The position numbers and the translations under genes are program-made. Below the pieces are notes generated by a model. It had not been told where the DNA came from and ran no database searches. It saw only the letters and a program-made list of their open reading frames with translations. From Avichristensenella sp031549905 (GTDB lineage: Bacteria > Bacillota > Clostridia > Christensenellales > Aristaeellaceae), in assembly GCA_031549905.1 (NCBI GenBank), contig JAVBPC010000056.1, positions 1 to 64,000 of the forward strand: a stretch of 64,000 bases of DNA. The letters run 5' to 3'. Positions 26,387 to 35,700 of the stretch are shown piece by piece (the first letter of the stretch is position 1; every line of letters starts with the position of its first letter).

Positions 26387-27490
26387 ATGAAGCGCTACAT
26401 CGACTTTGAAAGTGAAAGCTGGCCTGACCGGACATACGAAAGAATGCAGGCGGCGCGCTCAGAGAAGTGCGTGGCACAGATGGGGGGCGGCGCGCCTGGC
26501 TCGGGCGTGATCGATGTGCTTCCCATGGATGAACTAAGGACGCTGCTGCGCGCGGAATGGGTGCAGGTGCCGCTGGTCGGAAGTGACCTGCTGCTGCGCC
26601 GGTCCGCACGGCGGCAAATGATGGCGACCCTTCAGGATGATGTGGATTGTCTTTCCTTATGCGAACATACGCTTATAGAACGAATGCTGATCGGCGGCGG
26701 GCTTGTGTACCTTGAAACCGTGGCAGAGCTTGAAGCCGCGCTGACGCTGCGCCTGCGGCTGTGGTGCGATGTGGGCACCATCCAGGATGAACCCGTGTGC
26801 AAGCTGGATAAAGCGCTGATGCGCGCGCTGCCCCGCCTGATGATGCGCGAGGAGCACCGCCTTCGTCGGGAGCGCATCTTCGTGCTGAACGGCATGCTCA
26901 GCGGCCTGCTGTACCTCACTGGATTTTTGGATGACCGCGTGCCGCGCCGGCGCTTCATAGGGGAAGTGCTGGCACAGCCCGAAACCCCCCACACACGGCG
27001 GCTTGCACGCAATTTTCTGGAGGCATCCTTTGATTGCACGCGCATCGCAGACTGCAACCTGCTTTTGCACGGCGCGCTGGCCACACCGGAGGCGCTGGTG
27101 GGCATGCTGGCCGCACAAAGCGGGTACCGGCCGCCAAGCATCACCCCGCAGCAGCTGGCAGGCTCCATGAACGGCCTGTTGCCGGAAGAAGCGGCCACGG
27201 ACCAGAAGATGCAGCTTGTGCTGAAGGACGCGCTTCGCCCGGAGTATACGCCGCAGGATGCCGCGTTTGAGCTGCGCATGCTGATCAAGCAGGGCGCGCC
27301 GATGGAAGCGCTGCGCACCGCGATGGCGCGGATGCTGCTGGTGCTGCCCACGCAGCACATGGAAAGCGCGCTGCTGGAGATGAGCTGCCAGGCGTCGCGC
27401 TGGGTCGCGCCGTGGATGGGCACGCCCACCGCCGCGCCATCCTCGCGCATGGCTGCCGCCGCGCACAGTGCGATGGGCATGCTGCATTGA
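26387..27490 (+). CDS. Conserved-looking protein of unknown function (367 aa)
   Basis: No recognised domain. The sequence is alpha-helical, rich in Leu, Arg and Ala, with no signal peptide or membrane segment, hence probably cytoplasmic. Segments such as LLRAEWVQVPLVGSDLLLRRSARRQ and LPRLMMREEHRLRRERIF look like packed helices. A run of Met residues marks the C-terminus (HSAMGMLH). It has a consensus promoter, and its stop overlaps the TTG start of the RluA-type gene, so the two are probably co-translated. No function is proposed. Confidence 0.65.
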   Translation: MKRYIDFESESWPDRTYERMQAARSEKCVAQMGGGAPGSGVIDVLPMDELRTLLRAEWVQVPLVGSDLLLRRSARRQMMATLQDDVDCLSLCEHTLIERMLIGGGLVYLETVAELEAALTLRLRLWCDVGTIQDEPVCKLDKALMRALPRLMMREEHRLRRERIFVLNGMLSGLLYLTGFLDDRVPRRRFIGEVLAQPETPHTRRLARNFLEASFDCTRIADCNLLLHGALATPEALVGMLAAQSGYRPPSITPQQLAGSMNGLLPEEAATDQKMQLVLKDALRPEYTPQDAAFELRMLIKQGAPMEALRTAMARMLLVLPTQHMESALLEMSCQASRWVAPWMGTPTAAPSSRMAAAAHSAMGMLH

Positions 27491-28293
27491 TCCGCAGGGA
27501 TGTAAAAACCGAACAAACGGAGCGCGTGGACCGCGCCCTGCGCCGCCTGCTGCCGGAACTTTCCGCGCGGCAGGCGCGCGATTGTTTTAAGGCGCGCGAT
27601 GTGCGGCTGAACGGCGTGCGCGTGCCGCCGGACGCCGTTGCTAGCGCCGGGGATACTTTGACCGTGTTCTATCAAGAGACGCCCGTGCCCGCACTGGATA
27701 TCCGCCTGGAAGATGATAACTATGTCATCATCAACAAGGCGCAGGGCATGCCCGTGCAGGGCGAAGGCTCGCTGGAGCAGCTGCTGGCGCGGCAGCTTGG
27801 CGCGCCGGTATATGCGTGCCACCGGCTGGATGTGATGACCGGCGGCCTTGTGCTGCTGGCCAGGAACGGGCAAGCGCTCAGCGTGGCGGAAGAAGCCTTT
27901 GCCGCGCATACCGTTAAGAAGACATACCGCGCGCTAGTGCGCGGCTGTCCTGAGCCCAGGGAGGCGACGCTAACCGCTTACCTGATCAAGGACGCAGGCG
28001 CCGCGAAAGTTCGCGTGCTGGACCGCCCCGCGCCCGGCGCGCGCACGATACAAACTGCGTACCGCGTGATCGACCCGAACCCCGAAATCTCCCGCGTGGA
28101 GGTTCAGCTGCTGACGGGCCGCACCCACCAGATCCGCGCGCATATGGCGCACATCGGGCATCCGATCCTGGGGGATGACAAGTACGGCGACCGGGCGCTG
28201 AACAGGGCGCACGGTGCGAAAAGACAAGTGCTGTGGTCCACGCGGCTTATGCTGTGGGACGGTCGAGAAGTTGAAGTGAAAGAAGGATTCTAG
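27487..28293 (+). CDS. RluA-family pseudouridine synthase with S4 domain
   Basis: Converts specific uridines of rRNA (or tRNA) to pseudouridine. 268 residues: an N-terminal S4 RNA-binding domain (RVDRALRRLLPELSARQARDCF..VRLNGVRV), then the catalytic domain with HRLDVMTGGLVLLARN, where Asp of HRLD is the nucleophile, and LLTGRTHQIRAHMAHIGHPILGD. The usual HRLDxxTSG is TGG here, a minor change. The TTG start is taken because it overlaps the preceding stop (ATTGA); no ATG exists before the domain. The exact target position is not predictable. Confidence 0.88.
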   Translation: MIRRDVKTEQTERVDRALRRLLPELSARQARDCFKARDVRLNGVRVPPDAVASAGDTLTVFYQETPVPALDIRLEDDNYVIINKAQGMPVQGEGSLEQLLARQLGAPVYACHRLDVMTGGLVLLARNGQALSVAEEAFAAHTVKKTYRALVRGCPEPREATLTAYLIKDAGAAKVRVLDRPAPGARTIQTAYRVIDPNPEISRVEVQLLTGRTHQIRAHMAHIGHPILGDDKYGDRALNRAHGAKRQVLWSTRLMLWDGREVEVKEGF

Positions 28294-28303
28294 CGCCGCC
28301 TTC

Positions 28304-28465
28304 TAGAGCAATTTTCGGAAAGATTCGGAATGGCTTTGCGAGAAATTTTGCTGTCTCGCTAAGCCGAGGGAGCAAGGCGTAGCAGCGCTACGCCGCGTGG
28401 ACGAGGCAACGCGAGGCGGCAAAAGATCCGCAAAGACGTTCCGAATGTTTCCGCGAAATGCTCTA
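28304..28465. mobile_element. TA-bounded hairpin element, family 1 copy A (MITE-like, 162 bp)
   Basis: Begins TAGAGCA and ends TGCTCTA. The two halves are imperfect inverted copies over nearly the whole length (for example GATTCGGAAT against GTTCCGAATG, and CTTTGCG against CGCAAAG), meeting at GGCGTAGCAGCGCTACGCC. It has no coding capacity. Copy B is at 42433-42594. TA at both ends suggests movement by an IS630/Tc1-type transposase supplied elsewhere. Confidence 0.75.
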
Positions 28466-28505
28466 ACGCGAAAGCGCATCTACACACGATGATGGAGAAA
28501 AACGA

Positions 28506-29027
28506 ATGAGAAAAGGCACCCCGATTATTCTTTTGATGCTCATTAGCAATTTGGTGATGTTCCTGCTTGTTCCGCGCTTTGGTTGGACACTTCGCGATGG
28601 CAGTACGGCCCCGTACCGGTTTGCCGGGCACCGCAGGGAAGCCGGTCTGGAAATCGATACATACAAAAAGTCGGATGATGCCTTAACCGTCGCATACACA
28701 TCCAAGTTTTCCCGCGATCTCAACATACAGCTGAATGAAGAAGAGCCGCTGGCCGTGCAGGTTCAAATTGACGGGGGCATGTCTGCGCCCGCGGATCTTG
28801 TAACCGATACCGATATGGGATTTGTGCTCAGCAATATCATCTGGAAGGATTCCAGCGGGATATTCCTGTACCGGTGCGCGTTGTACATCGCGGCCATCGC
28901 GCTGTACGCTCTGTGCTTCATGAAGGCGGAAAACGCGCAGAGCAAGCGGGGCAAGGTGGTCTGTCTCGCGCTCTCCCTATCCCTTTTCACGCTGGCAAGC
29001 CTGATGATATTGCGTGTGATTCTATAA
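28506..29027 (+). CDS. Small membrane protein of unknown function (173 aa)
   Basis: GGAG lies eight bases before the ATG. Hydrophobic helices are at residues ~6-23 (PIILLMLISNLVMFLLV), ~120-138 (YRCALYIAAIALYALCF) and ~148-170 (VVCLALSLSLFTLASLMILRV). A ~90-residue polar loop between the first two (EIDTYKKSDDALTVAYTSKF) would face the outside. No family recognised. It stands between a MITE-like element and a HAD phosphatase gene that begins 39 bp further on. Confidence 0.65.
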   Translation: MRKGTPIILLMLISNLVMFLLVPRFGWTLRDGSTAPYRFAGHRREAGLEIDTYKKSDDALTVAYTSKFSRDLNIQLNEEEPLAVQVQIDGGMSAPADLVTDTDMGFVLSNIIWKDSSGIFLYRCALYIAAIALYALCFMKAENAQSKRGKVVCLALSLSLFTLASLMILRVIL

Positions 29028-29066
29028 CGAACATACACGCGTTTCACCTACAAAGGAGGACATCCC

Positions 29067-29927
29067 ATGATTCGCCTGATCGCTTCCGACCTGGACGGTA
29101 CCCTGCTCGGTCAAAACGGCCGTATCCATCCTGATAATGTGACTGTTCTGCGCGCCGCAATGGCGCAGGGCGTGCATTTCTGTGTGGCAACGGGGCGGAC
29201 CGCCGCATCCGGCGGGCGGATCGCGCTGCAAGAGGGATTCCCCGGCGCGGCGGTAATCGGCGCAAACGGCAGCCATGTGCTGGATGCGCCGGGCGGAAGC
29301 ACAGTGGCGCTGCACACGCTTTCTGATACCTCTGCACGCGCTGTGGTGGAGGCGATCAAACGCCATGGGTTCGATATTTGCCTGTATGTGGAGCATGCGG
29401 TCATTTACGACACGCACGGGATGTATGCCCGGCACGCCAACTACGAGTATAGCCCGCCGGATGTGTTTGCCCCCGAAAAGCTTTCCCATCCTACTGAAAC
29501 GGGATTCCACCACAACTTCTGCGGACAGGACGCGCTGGAAGCCGGGCTTTCAGCCGGAGCGCTGAAGCTGTTCACCAGTTTCCGCCCCGGCGAAGAGGCC
29601 GCCTTCCAGGCACTGAAAGCCGAATGCGCCGCCATCCCGGGCATCACGCTTACCTCTTCCTGGATAGACAATTTTGAGATCATGCCCGAGGGTGTCAGCA
29701 AGGGCACAGCGCTTGCTGAGCTGGCCGCGCGCCTTGGCATCGCACGCGAAGAAGTCGCCGCGTTCGGCGATAACGAAAACGACCTGACCATGCTGGAATG
29801 GGCGGGCCATGGGTACGCCATGCGCAACGCCACCCCCGAAGTGCTGGCAAAAATCCCCCATGTTACGGAGAAAATCTGCTACGAAGGCGGCGTTGCGCAC
29901 ACGCTCCGTCAGCTGCTGGCGCTTTGA
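29067..29927 (+). CDS. HAD-superfamily (Cof type) phosphatase
   Basis: 286-residue hydrolase of the HAD IIB subfamily, which dephosphorylates sugar phosphates, nucleotides or cofactors such as FMN and PLP. Motif I with the nucleophile Asp is IASDLDGTLLG; motif II VATGRT; motif III Lys is in VSKGTALAEL; motif IV is FGDNENDLTMLE. The cap domain lies between residues ~85 and 200. AAAGGAGG precedes the ATG. Its last 19 bases overlap the end of the convergent ABC permease gene. Substrate unknown. Confidence 0.9.
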   Translation: MIRLIASDLDGTLLGQNGRIHPDNVTVLRAAMAQGVHFCVATGRTAASGGRIALQEGFPGAAVIGANGSHVLDAPGGSTVALHTLSDTSARAVVEAIKRHGFDICLYVEHAVIYDTHGMYARHANYEYSPPDVFAPEKLSHPTETGFHHNFCGQDALEAGLSAGALKLFTSFRPGEEAAFQALKAECAAIPGITLTSSWIDNFEIMPEGVSKGTALAELAARLGIAREEVAAFGDNENDLTMLEWAGHGYAMRNATPEVLAKIPHVTEKICYEGGVAHTLRQLLAL

Positions 29928-30703
29928 TAGCGTGAAAGGCCCCACTTCCACAGCCTGCCCGTGAACCAGGTGAACAGCGCCACAACGCCCACAGCGTACA
30001 TGAGGCCGCCGGGCGTTAGCGTGCCCGCCATCGCCTGCGTGGGGATCGTAGCCATGATCCCGTACGGCAGCACGAAATAGAACAGCACCTTCCAGATGCC
30101 TTTGTACAGCACGCCCGGCACCCGAAACGACAGCGTGATCACCGCACCTTCAATCGGGTCAGCAATGCTCTGCGCGCTGGGCGCAAAGAACGGGATGCAG
30201 CGCAGGATGACCTCCATGTCGTACCACAGCACCGTCATCAGCAGCACCAGCAGTGCATAGCACGCTATCTGCAGTGCCGTAGGTGGCGCTGGCAGCAGCG
30301 ACACGCCGTATCCGATGATCGCGAAGCTCATGATCACCAGCGGCAGAGAACCCGGGTTGATCTGCTCTAGGGAAATGCGCAGCAGCGGCGACATCGGGTG
30401 CGTCAGGTATTGGTCCAAATCCCCCTGGAAAATCATGTACGGCAGGCGCAGCACGCCGAAAAAGTAAATCACCATATTCAGCGCGTTGATCAAGGAAAAC
30501 GTGCCGATGAAGATCGTCATCTCCGCGCGCGACCACCCGCCGATGCTTTCCACATTCGCGTAAATCGTTGTGAATACCAGCAGCTCTATCGCAAACATCG
30601 ATCCATCCACAAAAAACGCGCCAAAGAAGCTGAACCGGAACGCCATCATACGGCTTAGCTTCAGCTTGATCATCAGTCCTATCAGTTTCAGGTTTCGCCT
30701 CAT
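29909..30703 (-). CDS. ABC-2 type transporter permease (DUF990-like)
   Basis: 264 residues with six predicted membrane helices, beginning with a basic stretch (MRRNLKLIGLMIKLKLSRMM) followed by MAFRFSFFGAFFVDGSMF. Features such as VLRLPYMIFQGDLDQYLTHPMSPLLRI match the DUF990/ABC-2 permeases that pair with a second permease and an ABC ATPase. It is the third gene of a compact minus-strand operon (ATPase, permease, permease), overlapping its neighbour by 4 bp. Likely an exporter of a drug, peptide or polysaccharide; substrate unknown. Confidence 0.85.
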   Translation of the reverse strand: MRRNLKLIGLMIKLKLSRMMAFRFSFFGAFFVDGSMFAIELLVFTTIYANVESIGGWSRAEMTIFIGTFSLINALNMVIYFFGVLRLPYMIFQGDLDQYLTHPMSPLLRISLEQINPGSLPLVIMSFAIIGYGVSLLPAPPTALQIACYALLVLLMTVLWYDMEVILRCIPFFAPSAQSIADPIEGAVITLSFRVPGVLYKGIWKVLFYFVLPYGIMATIPTQAMAGTLTPGGLMYAVGVVALFTWFTGRLWKWGLSRYQSASS

Positions 30704-31494
30704 ACGCCCACCCCATCATACCGCCTGCGCAGCCGCTTATACCACAGCGAGCTGAGCACGGAAAGCAGCGCCATCCACAGCAGCAGCACAACAAACCCGC
30801 CTGCAAGCTCATCAGCGCCGCGCCCGATCATCACCATCGACGGCAGGTACGTTACATAGTAGAACGGCAGCGCGCGCAGCACAGTCACCGCGCCGCCTGG
30901 CAGCAGCGCCAGCGGAATGATCGCGCCGGTGGCGAACGCCGTCAGGTTGCCTTTCACCATCAGCAGCGCGCTGACATCCAGGTATTTGAACGCCAGCAGC
31001 CCCACGCAGTAGCTGAACTGCGCCAGCACGGTCATCCCCAGTATCTGCATGGCAAGCGCCGCTATGACCTGGGGGATGGTCACCTGAAAGGCGAGCGGCA
31101 CCCCGAACACCAGCGCGGAAACCCCGCCGGCCAGCCCGGCAAATACCGCATATAACAGCGCCTTGCCCAGCGTTCTTGACAGGAAGTAGCCCTGCGGCAT
31201 GATCGGCAGCAGCATGTATTTGCTGAATGTGCCCTGCCGGATGCTCTGAGACAGCTCCTCTCCGGTATGGTCGGTGAACTGCAGCTCCTGAAAGAATGTG
31301 CTGACGATGTAGTAGGTGAGCATGGTGGGCAGCGTGAACCCGGCCACGGTTTGCCCATCGCTAAGCAGCGTTCCCCACACGATCACCGCGAAAACGGCCT
31401 TTGCCGCCGTAAACAGCATCTCCACTAAAACATCTGTGCGAAAAACCAACCGCACCTTCGCCGCCAGTATCGCAACCGCGCCGTATTTCCTCAC
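30700..31494 (-). CDS. ABC-2 type transporter permease
   Basis: 264-residue membrane protein with about six helices and the same basic N-terminus plus amphipathic first helix as its neighbour (MRKYGAVAILAAKVRLVFRTD). The loop HTGEELSQSIRQGTFSKYMLLPIMP aligns with the corresponding loop of the other permease (IFQGDLDQYLTHPMSP), suggesting an old duplication and a heterodimeric channel. It overlaps both neighbours by 4 bp, so all three proteins are probably made in fixed ratio. Confidence 0.85.
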   Translation of the reverse strand: MRKYGAVAILAAKVRLVFRTDVLVEMLFTAAKAVFAVIVWGTLLSDGQTVAGFTLPTMLTYYIVSTFFQELQFTDHTGEELSQSIRQGTFSKYMLLPIMPQGYFLSRTLGKALLYAVFAGLAGGVSALVFGVPLAFQVTIPQVIAALAMQILGMTVLAQFSYCVGLLAFKYLDVSALLMVKGNLTAFATGAIIPLALLPGGAVTVLRALPFYYVTYLPSMVMIGRGADELAGGFVVLLLWMALLSVLSSLWYKRLRRRYDGVGV

Positions 31495-32474
31495 GCGTCT
31501 ACCTCCTTGCCCTGGTAGATGCGCTCCACCACCGCGCCGATGTCCTCTTCCTCAATGGTCAGATCGGACAAGTCGCCCTGCGCTATCAGCGCTTGCAGCA
31601 GCGGGCGCACGGCGCCTGTGGGGGCAAGCAGGCTTGCTTTATACGGGCTTTGCTCAACCACGGTGACATTCTCGGGCAATGTCAGTTGGTGCGCGTTTTC
31701 GAATATGACGGTGATGCGCTTCTCGTGCTGATAGCGCGCCAGCAGCGCATCCAGCGCGCCATCGTACAGCTTGCCGCCCTCCGCGATCACCACGCAGCGC
31801 GGGCACAGCGCCTTGATATCCTCCATGTAATGCGATGTCAGCAGGATGGTAACGCCCCTATCGCGGTTTACCTCGCGCAGGAATGCGCGCATCTGCCGCT
31901 GCGCTACCGCGTCCAGGCCGATCGTCGGCTCATCCAGAAACAGGATCTCCGGGCTGTGCAGCAGCGCCACGATCAGCTCCATTTTCATCCTTTCGCCCAG
32001 CGACAGCGTGCGCACCTGCGCGCCCAGCAGATTTTCTACGCCGAACAGGTCAATGAAATACGACAGGTTCTTTTTGTGGATGCTGTCCGGAATATCGTAC
32101 ATCGCCCGAAACAGCGTGAACGTGTCCGCCGCCGTCAGTTCCGGCATCAGCTGGCTTTTCTGCCCCATCACCACCGCAAACCGGCGCTTGAAGGCGTCCT
32201 CCAGACGGCTTGGTGTGTAGCCAAGCACGTTCACAAGCCCCTCTGTCGGGGGGAATATGCCCGTCAGCATCTTGATCAGCGTGGTTTTGCCCGCGCCGTT
32301 GGGGCCGATGAGGCCGACGAACTCGCCAGCCTGCACCGTAAGGTCAAACCCAGATACCGCGCGCTTTTCCGCAAACCTGCGGTGAAATAGCCCCTTCACG
32401 CTGCCCATAAACCCGGGCTCTTTCTCATACCGTTTGAAAACCTTGGTAACACTTACCGCCTCTATGACCGCCAT
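31491..32474 (-). CDS. ABC transporter ATP-binding protein (NatA/DrrA-like)
   Basis: 327-residue ATPase. Walker A GPNGAGKTT, Q-loop VVMGQKSQLMPEL, signature LSLGERMKME, Walker B ILFLDEPTIGLD and the switch His in LLTSHYME are all intact. The C-terminal ~90 residues form the extra domain typical of DrrA/NatA exporters. The ATG at 32474 is chosen because AAAGGAAG precedes it; the frame is open further upstream but without a ribosome site. First gene of the three-gene exporter operon. It starts just beyond a structured RNA and terminator. Confidence 0.92.
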   Translation of the reverse strand: MAVIEAVSVTKVFKRYEKEPGFMGSVKGLFHRRFAEKRAVSGFDLTVQAGEFVGLIGPNGAGKTTLIKMLTGIFPPTEGLVNVLGYTPSRLEDAFKRRFAVVMGQKSQLMPELTAADTFTLFRAMYDIPDSIHKKNLSYFIDLFGVENLLGAQVRTLSLGERMKMELIVALLHSPEILFLDEPTIGLDAVAQRQMRAFLREVNRDRGVTILLTSHYMEDIKALCPRCVVIAEGGKLYDGALDALLARYQHEKRITVIFENAHQLTLPENVTVVEQSPYKASLLAPTGAVRPLLQALIAQGDLSDLTIEEEDIGAVVERIYQGKEVDA

Positions 32475-32526
32475 GTGGCACTTCCTTTTCCAATGTTTTG
32501 ATATAATTCCGGAAATGCGCACACAG

Positions 32527-32554
32527 AAAAACGCGACGGCAAATGCCGTCACGC
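32527..32554 (-). terminator. Intrinsic terminator between the RNA candidate and the ABC operon
   Basis: On the minus strand GACGGC, ATTT, GCCGTC forms an extended GC hairpin (32532-32554) followed by GTTTTTC. Confidence 0.75.
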
Positions 32555-32724
32555 TTTGAGACAACACAAAAGGGCGGTTGCTCAAAAGCGTTCTGTGGCG
32601 CAACAATCCAAAGCGCGATGCTTCGCGCCCTGAATGTTTATGAGGGAATGCCGGTAATTACCGGCTAGCGCCCTCCACCACAGATGCTTTTAGCAAAAAA
32701 ACCGCCCTTTCTATTTCTATATTT
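32527..32724 (-). ncRNA. Probable stand-alone structured RNA (~200 nt), family not recognised
   Basis: The 310-bp gap between carB-dapF and the ABC operon has no gene. On the minus strand it has its own promoter (32731-32759), long pairing between the two ends (AAAGGGCGGTT at 32700-32710 with AACCGCCCTTT at 32569-32579; then GCTAAAAGC with GCTTTTGAGC; then CTGTGG with CCACAG) and internal hairpins GCCGGTAATTACCGGC and GCGCGA/TCGCGC. A terminator closes it. The closed-end rod and length resemble 6S RNA, but the centre branches and I cannot confirm the family. It could also be a mobile palindrome. Confidence 0.45.
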
Positions 32725-32730
32725 GCAGAT

Positions 32731-32759
32731 AGCGTATCAGATGCGGGCACCGCTGTCAA
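32731..32759 (-). promoter_or_regulatory. Promoter of the structured RNA candidate
   Basis: On the minus strand: TTGACA (32754-32759), 17 bases, TACGCT (32731-32736) preceded by TGA (extended -10). It lies just downstream of the carB-dapF stop, so it serves the RNA, not the arginine operon. Confidence 0.65.
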
Positions 32760-32784
32760 GCGGAAACAGGATAAGTGTTTACGC

Positions 32785-35700
32785 TTACACCTCAATAACC
32801 CCTTCAAAATCCTTGTAAGCGTCGCCGGTCAGCCACACCCTCTGCCCCACCACGCGCACCACCAGGTCGCCGCCCGGCAGGTGCACGGTGATGTCGGTAT
32901 CCTCGGGGCAATGCCCAAGCTTCACCGCAGCCACCGCCGCCGCGCAGGCACCCGTGCCGCACGCAGGCGTTTCGCCAAGGCCCCTCTCCCATACGCGCAT
33001 GCGCAGCGTCCGTCTTCCTTCCACCTGCACGAAGGATGCGTTCACCCGCTTGGGGAACAGCGGGTCATGCTCGATTTGCGGCCCCCATACGGGAACATCC
33101 ACCTGGCTGACATCGGGCACGAAGATCACGCAGTGCGGGTTGCCCATCGAAAGGCAGGTGATCCTGGCGGGCCGCTTTCCAACGATGGCCTCGCGGTCCA
33201 CCACTTCCTGCCCCGGCAGCAGCACGGGCACTCCTTCCGGCGCGAAGCGCGCCTCGCCCATCGCCACGCACGCCCATTCCACCACGCCGTCCCGCGGGAA
33301 CACCTCAACTTCTTTGCGGCCCGCGCCTGTGTGCAACAGCATCTTTTCCTTGCGCACGCGGCCGCTTTCGTACAGATACTTTGCCACGCAGCGCAGCGCG
33401 TTGCCAGCGATCTCGCCCTCGCTGCCGTCCGCGTTGAACATGCGCATTCTGGCATCCGCCGTGTCATCCGGCAGGATCAGCGTGATGCCGTCGCCGCCCA
33501 CGCCAAAGCTGCGGCTGGACATCTGCACGCTGATGGATTCCGGGCTTTCCACTTCCTGATCGAAGCAATCGAAGAAAATCGAATCGTTTCCGCTGCCGCG
33601 CATTTTCACAAAGCGCAGCGGCCGTTTCTTGTGGCTCATGCGGTTGATATCCACCAGCTCCACGCTGCCGGGGCTGAACTTGCTGCCAAGCGCGCGCACC
33701 AGCGCCAACGCGGTATCCAGGCTGGTCAGCGCCGGGATGCCGCGCTCAACCGCCTTCCTGCGCAGGCGGACGCTGGCCCGGGTTGGGATTCTTCCCTTGC
33801 TGGATGTGGATACGACATAGCGCACCGCGCCGCTTTCCACCAGGCGCAGCGCCGCGTCTGGGTCCTCATGCAGCGAGGGCAGCGTCGCCACCACCGGGAT
33901 GCCCGCCTCTTCAAGCGCCTTGCCGGTGCCGTGCGTGGCGTACAGTGGGCAGCCTGCGGCCGCGAACGCACGGGCCACGCGCGCGCACTCGGCGCGGTCA
34001 ATCTCGCGCACGGAGAACAGCACACCGCCCCCCGGCGTCAGCTTGTACCCGGCGGCGGTCAGGCCCTTGTACAGCGCCTCTTCCACCGTGCGGCCCACGC
34101 CCAGCACCTCGCCGGTGGATTTCATCTCCGGCCCAAGCTGGGTATCCACATCCTGCAGCTTTTCAAATGAGAACGTCGGCACCTTCACCGCAAAATACGC
34201 TGATTTGCCGTACAGCCCTGTGCCATAGCCCATGCCGGAAAGCTTTTCGCCCAGCATCGCGCGCACGGCAAGGTCCACGATCGGCAGGCCCGTCACCTTG
34301 GACAGGTACGGCACCGTGCGGGATGCGCGCGGGTTCGCCTCGATAACGAAAATATCGTTGTCATGCACGATGTATTGGATGTTGATCAGCCCGCGCGTGG
34401 CAAGGCCCAGCGCCAGCGCGCGCGTGGCATCGATCAGGCGGCGGGTCAGCGCGCCGTTCAGGTGCCAGGCGGGGTACACCGCGATGGAGTCGCCCGAATG
34501 GACGCCCGCGCGCTCAATGTGCTCCATGATGCCGGGGATCAGGATGTCTGCGCCGTCGGAAATGGCGTCCACCTCGACCTCCATGCCCATCAGGTACTGG
34601 TCGATCAGGATCGGGTTTTCGATGCCCGCCGCCAGAATGATGCGCATGTATTCGTGAATGTCAGCGTCGGTGTACGCGATGATCATATTCTGTCCGCCCA
34701 GAACGTAGCTGGGGCGCACCAGCACGGGGTAACCAAGCTCATTCGCGGCCTTAATCGCCTCATCCTCTGTGCGGACGGTGCGTCCTTCGGGGCGCTTGAT
34801 TTGAAGCTCGGTCAGCAGCGCGTCGAACCGCTCGCGGTCCTCCGCCATGTCGATGCCGTCGGCGGATGTGCCCAGGATCGGCACGCCAAGGCGGCTCAGG
34901 TGCTTTGTCAGCCGGATCGCCGTCTGTCCGCCGAACGCGACCACCGCGCCCCACGGCTTTTCGGTGGCGATGATGTCCGCGACATCTTCCGGGTACAGCG
35001 GCTCAAAGTACAAGCGGTCGGCGGTTTCGGAATCGGTAGAAACCGTTTCTGGGTTGTTGTTGACCATGATGACCTCATAGCCCAGGGATTTCAGCGTCCA
35101 CACGCAGTGCACAGATGCGTAGTCAAACTCGATGCCCTGCCCAATGCGGATGGGGCCGGAACCGAACACGATCACGCGCTTTTTGCCGGATGTATCGGCA
35201 TTGATGAACGCTTCGGCCTCATTTTCGCCATCCGGCACGCCGTAGAAATACGGGGACTTGATGCGCATGCCCGCACCCGCGGGATCGACCACACGGTACA
35301 CGGCATGATGGTGTTCCACCTTGCGGCCCAGGAAGCGGGAAATCACGGCATCGGGGAAGCCCATATGCCTGGCCTCAGCGGAAACATCTTCTCCTGCCTC
35401 AAGGCGCGCCTGCATCTGCACGATGCCCAGCATTCTGCTCAGGAACCACGGGTTGATTTGCGTGATGCGGTAAACGTCATCCACCGATACCCCGCGCGCA
35501 AGCGCCTCCGCCACGATGAAGATACGCTCATCCGTGCAGTCCGCCAGGCGGCAGATGATCTGAGCATCGGGGATTTGCGCAAAGTGCGGATCGCGGATGA
35601 AATCCAGGCCGATCTCCACGCCGCGCACCGCCTTGAGCAGCGCCTGCTCGAATGTCTGCCCGATCGCCATGACCTCGCCGGTCGCCTTCATCTGCGGGCC

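Noticed and set aside
27412..27486. ATG at 27412 as start of the RluA-type gene
   Set aside because: It lies well inside the preceding gene; the TTG at 27487 starts just before the S4 domain and overlaps the stop.
32527..32724. Firm 6S RNA assignment
   Set aside because: Size and paired ends fit, but the branched centre and lack of a model search do not justify the name.
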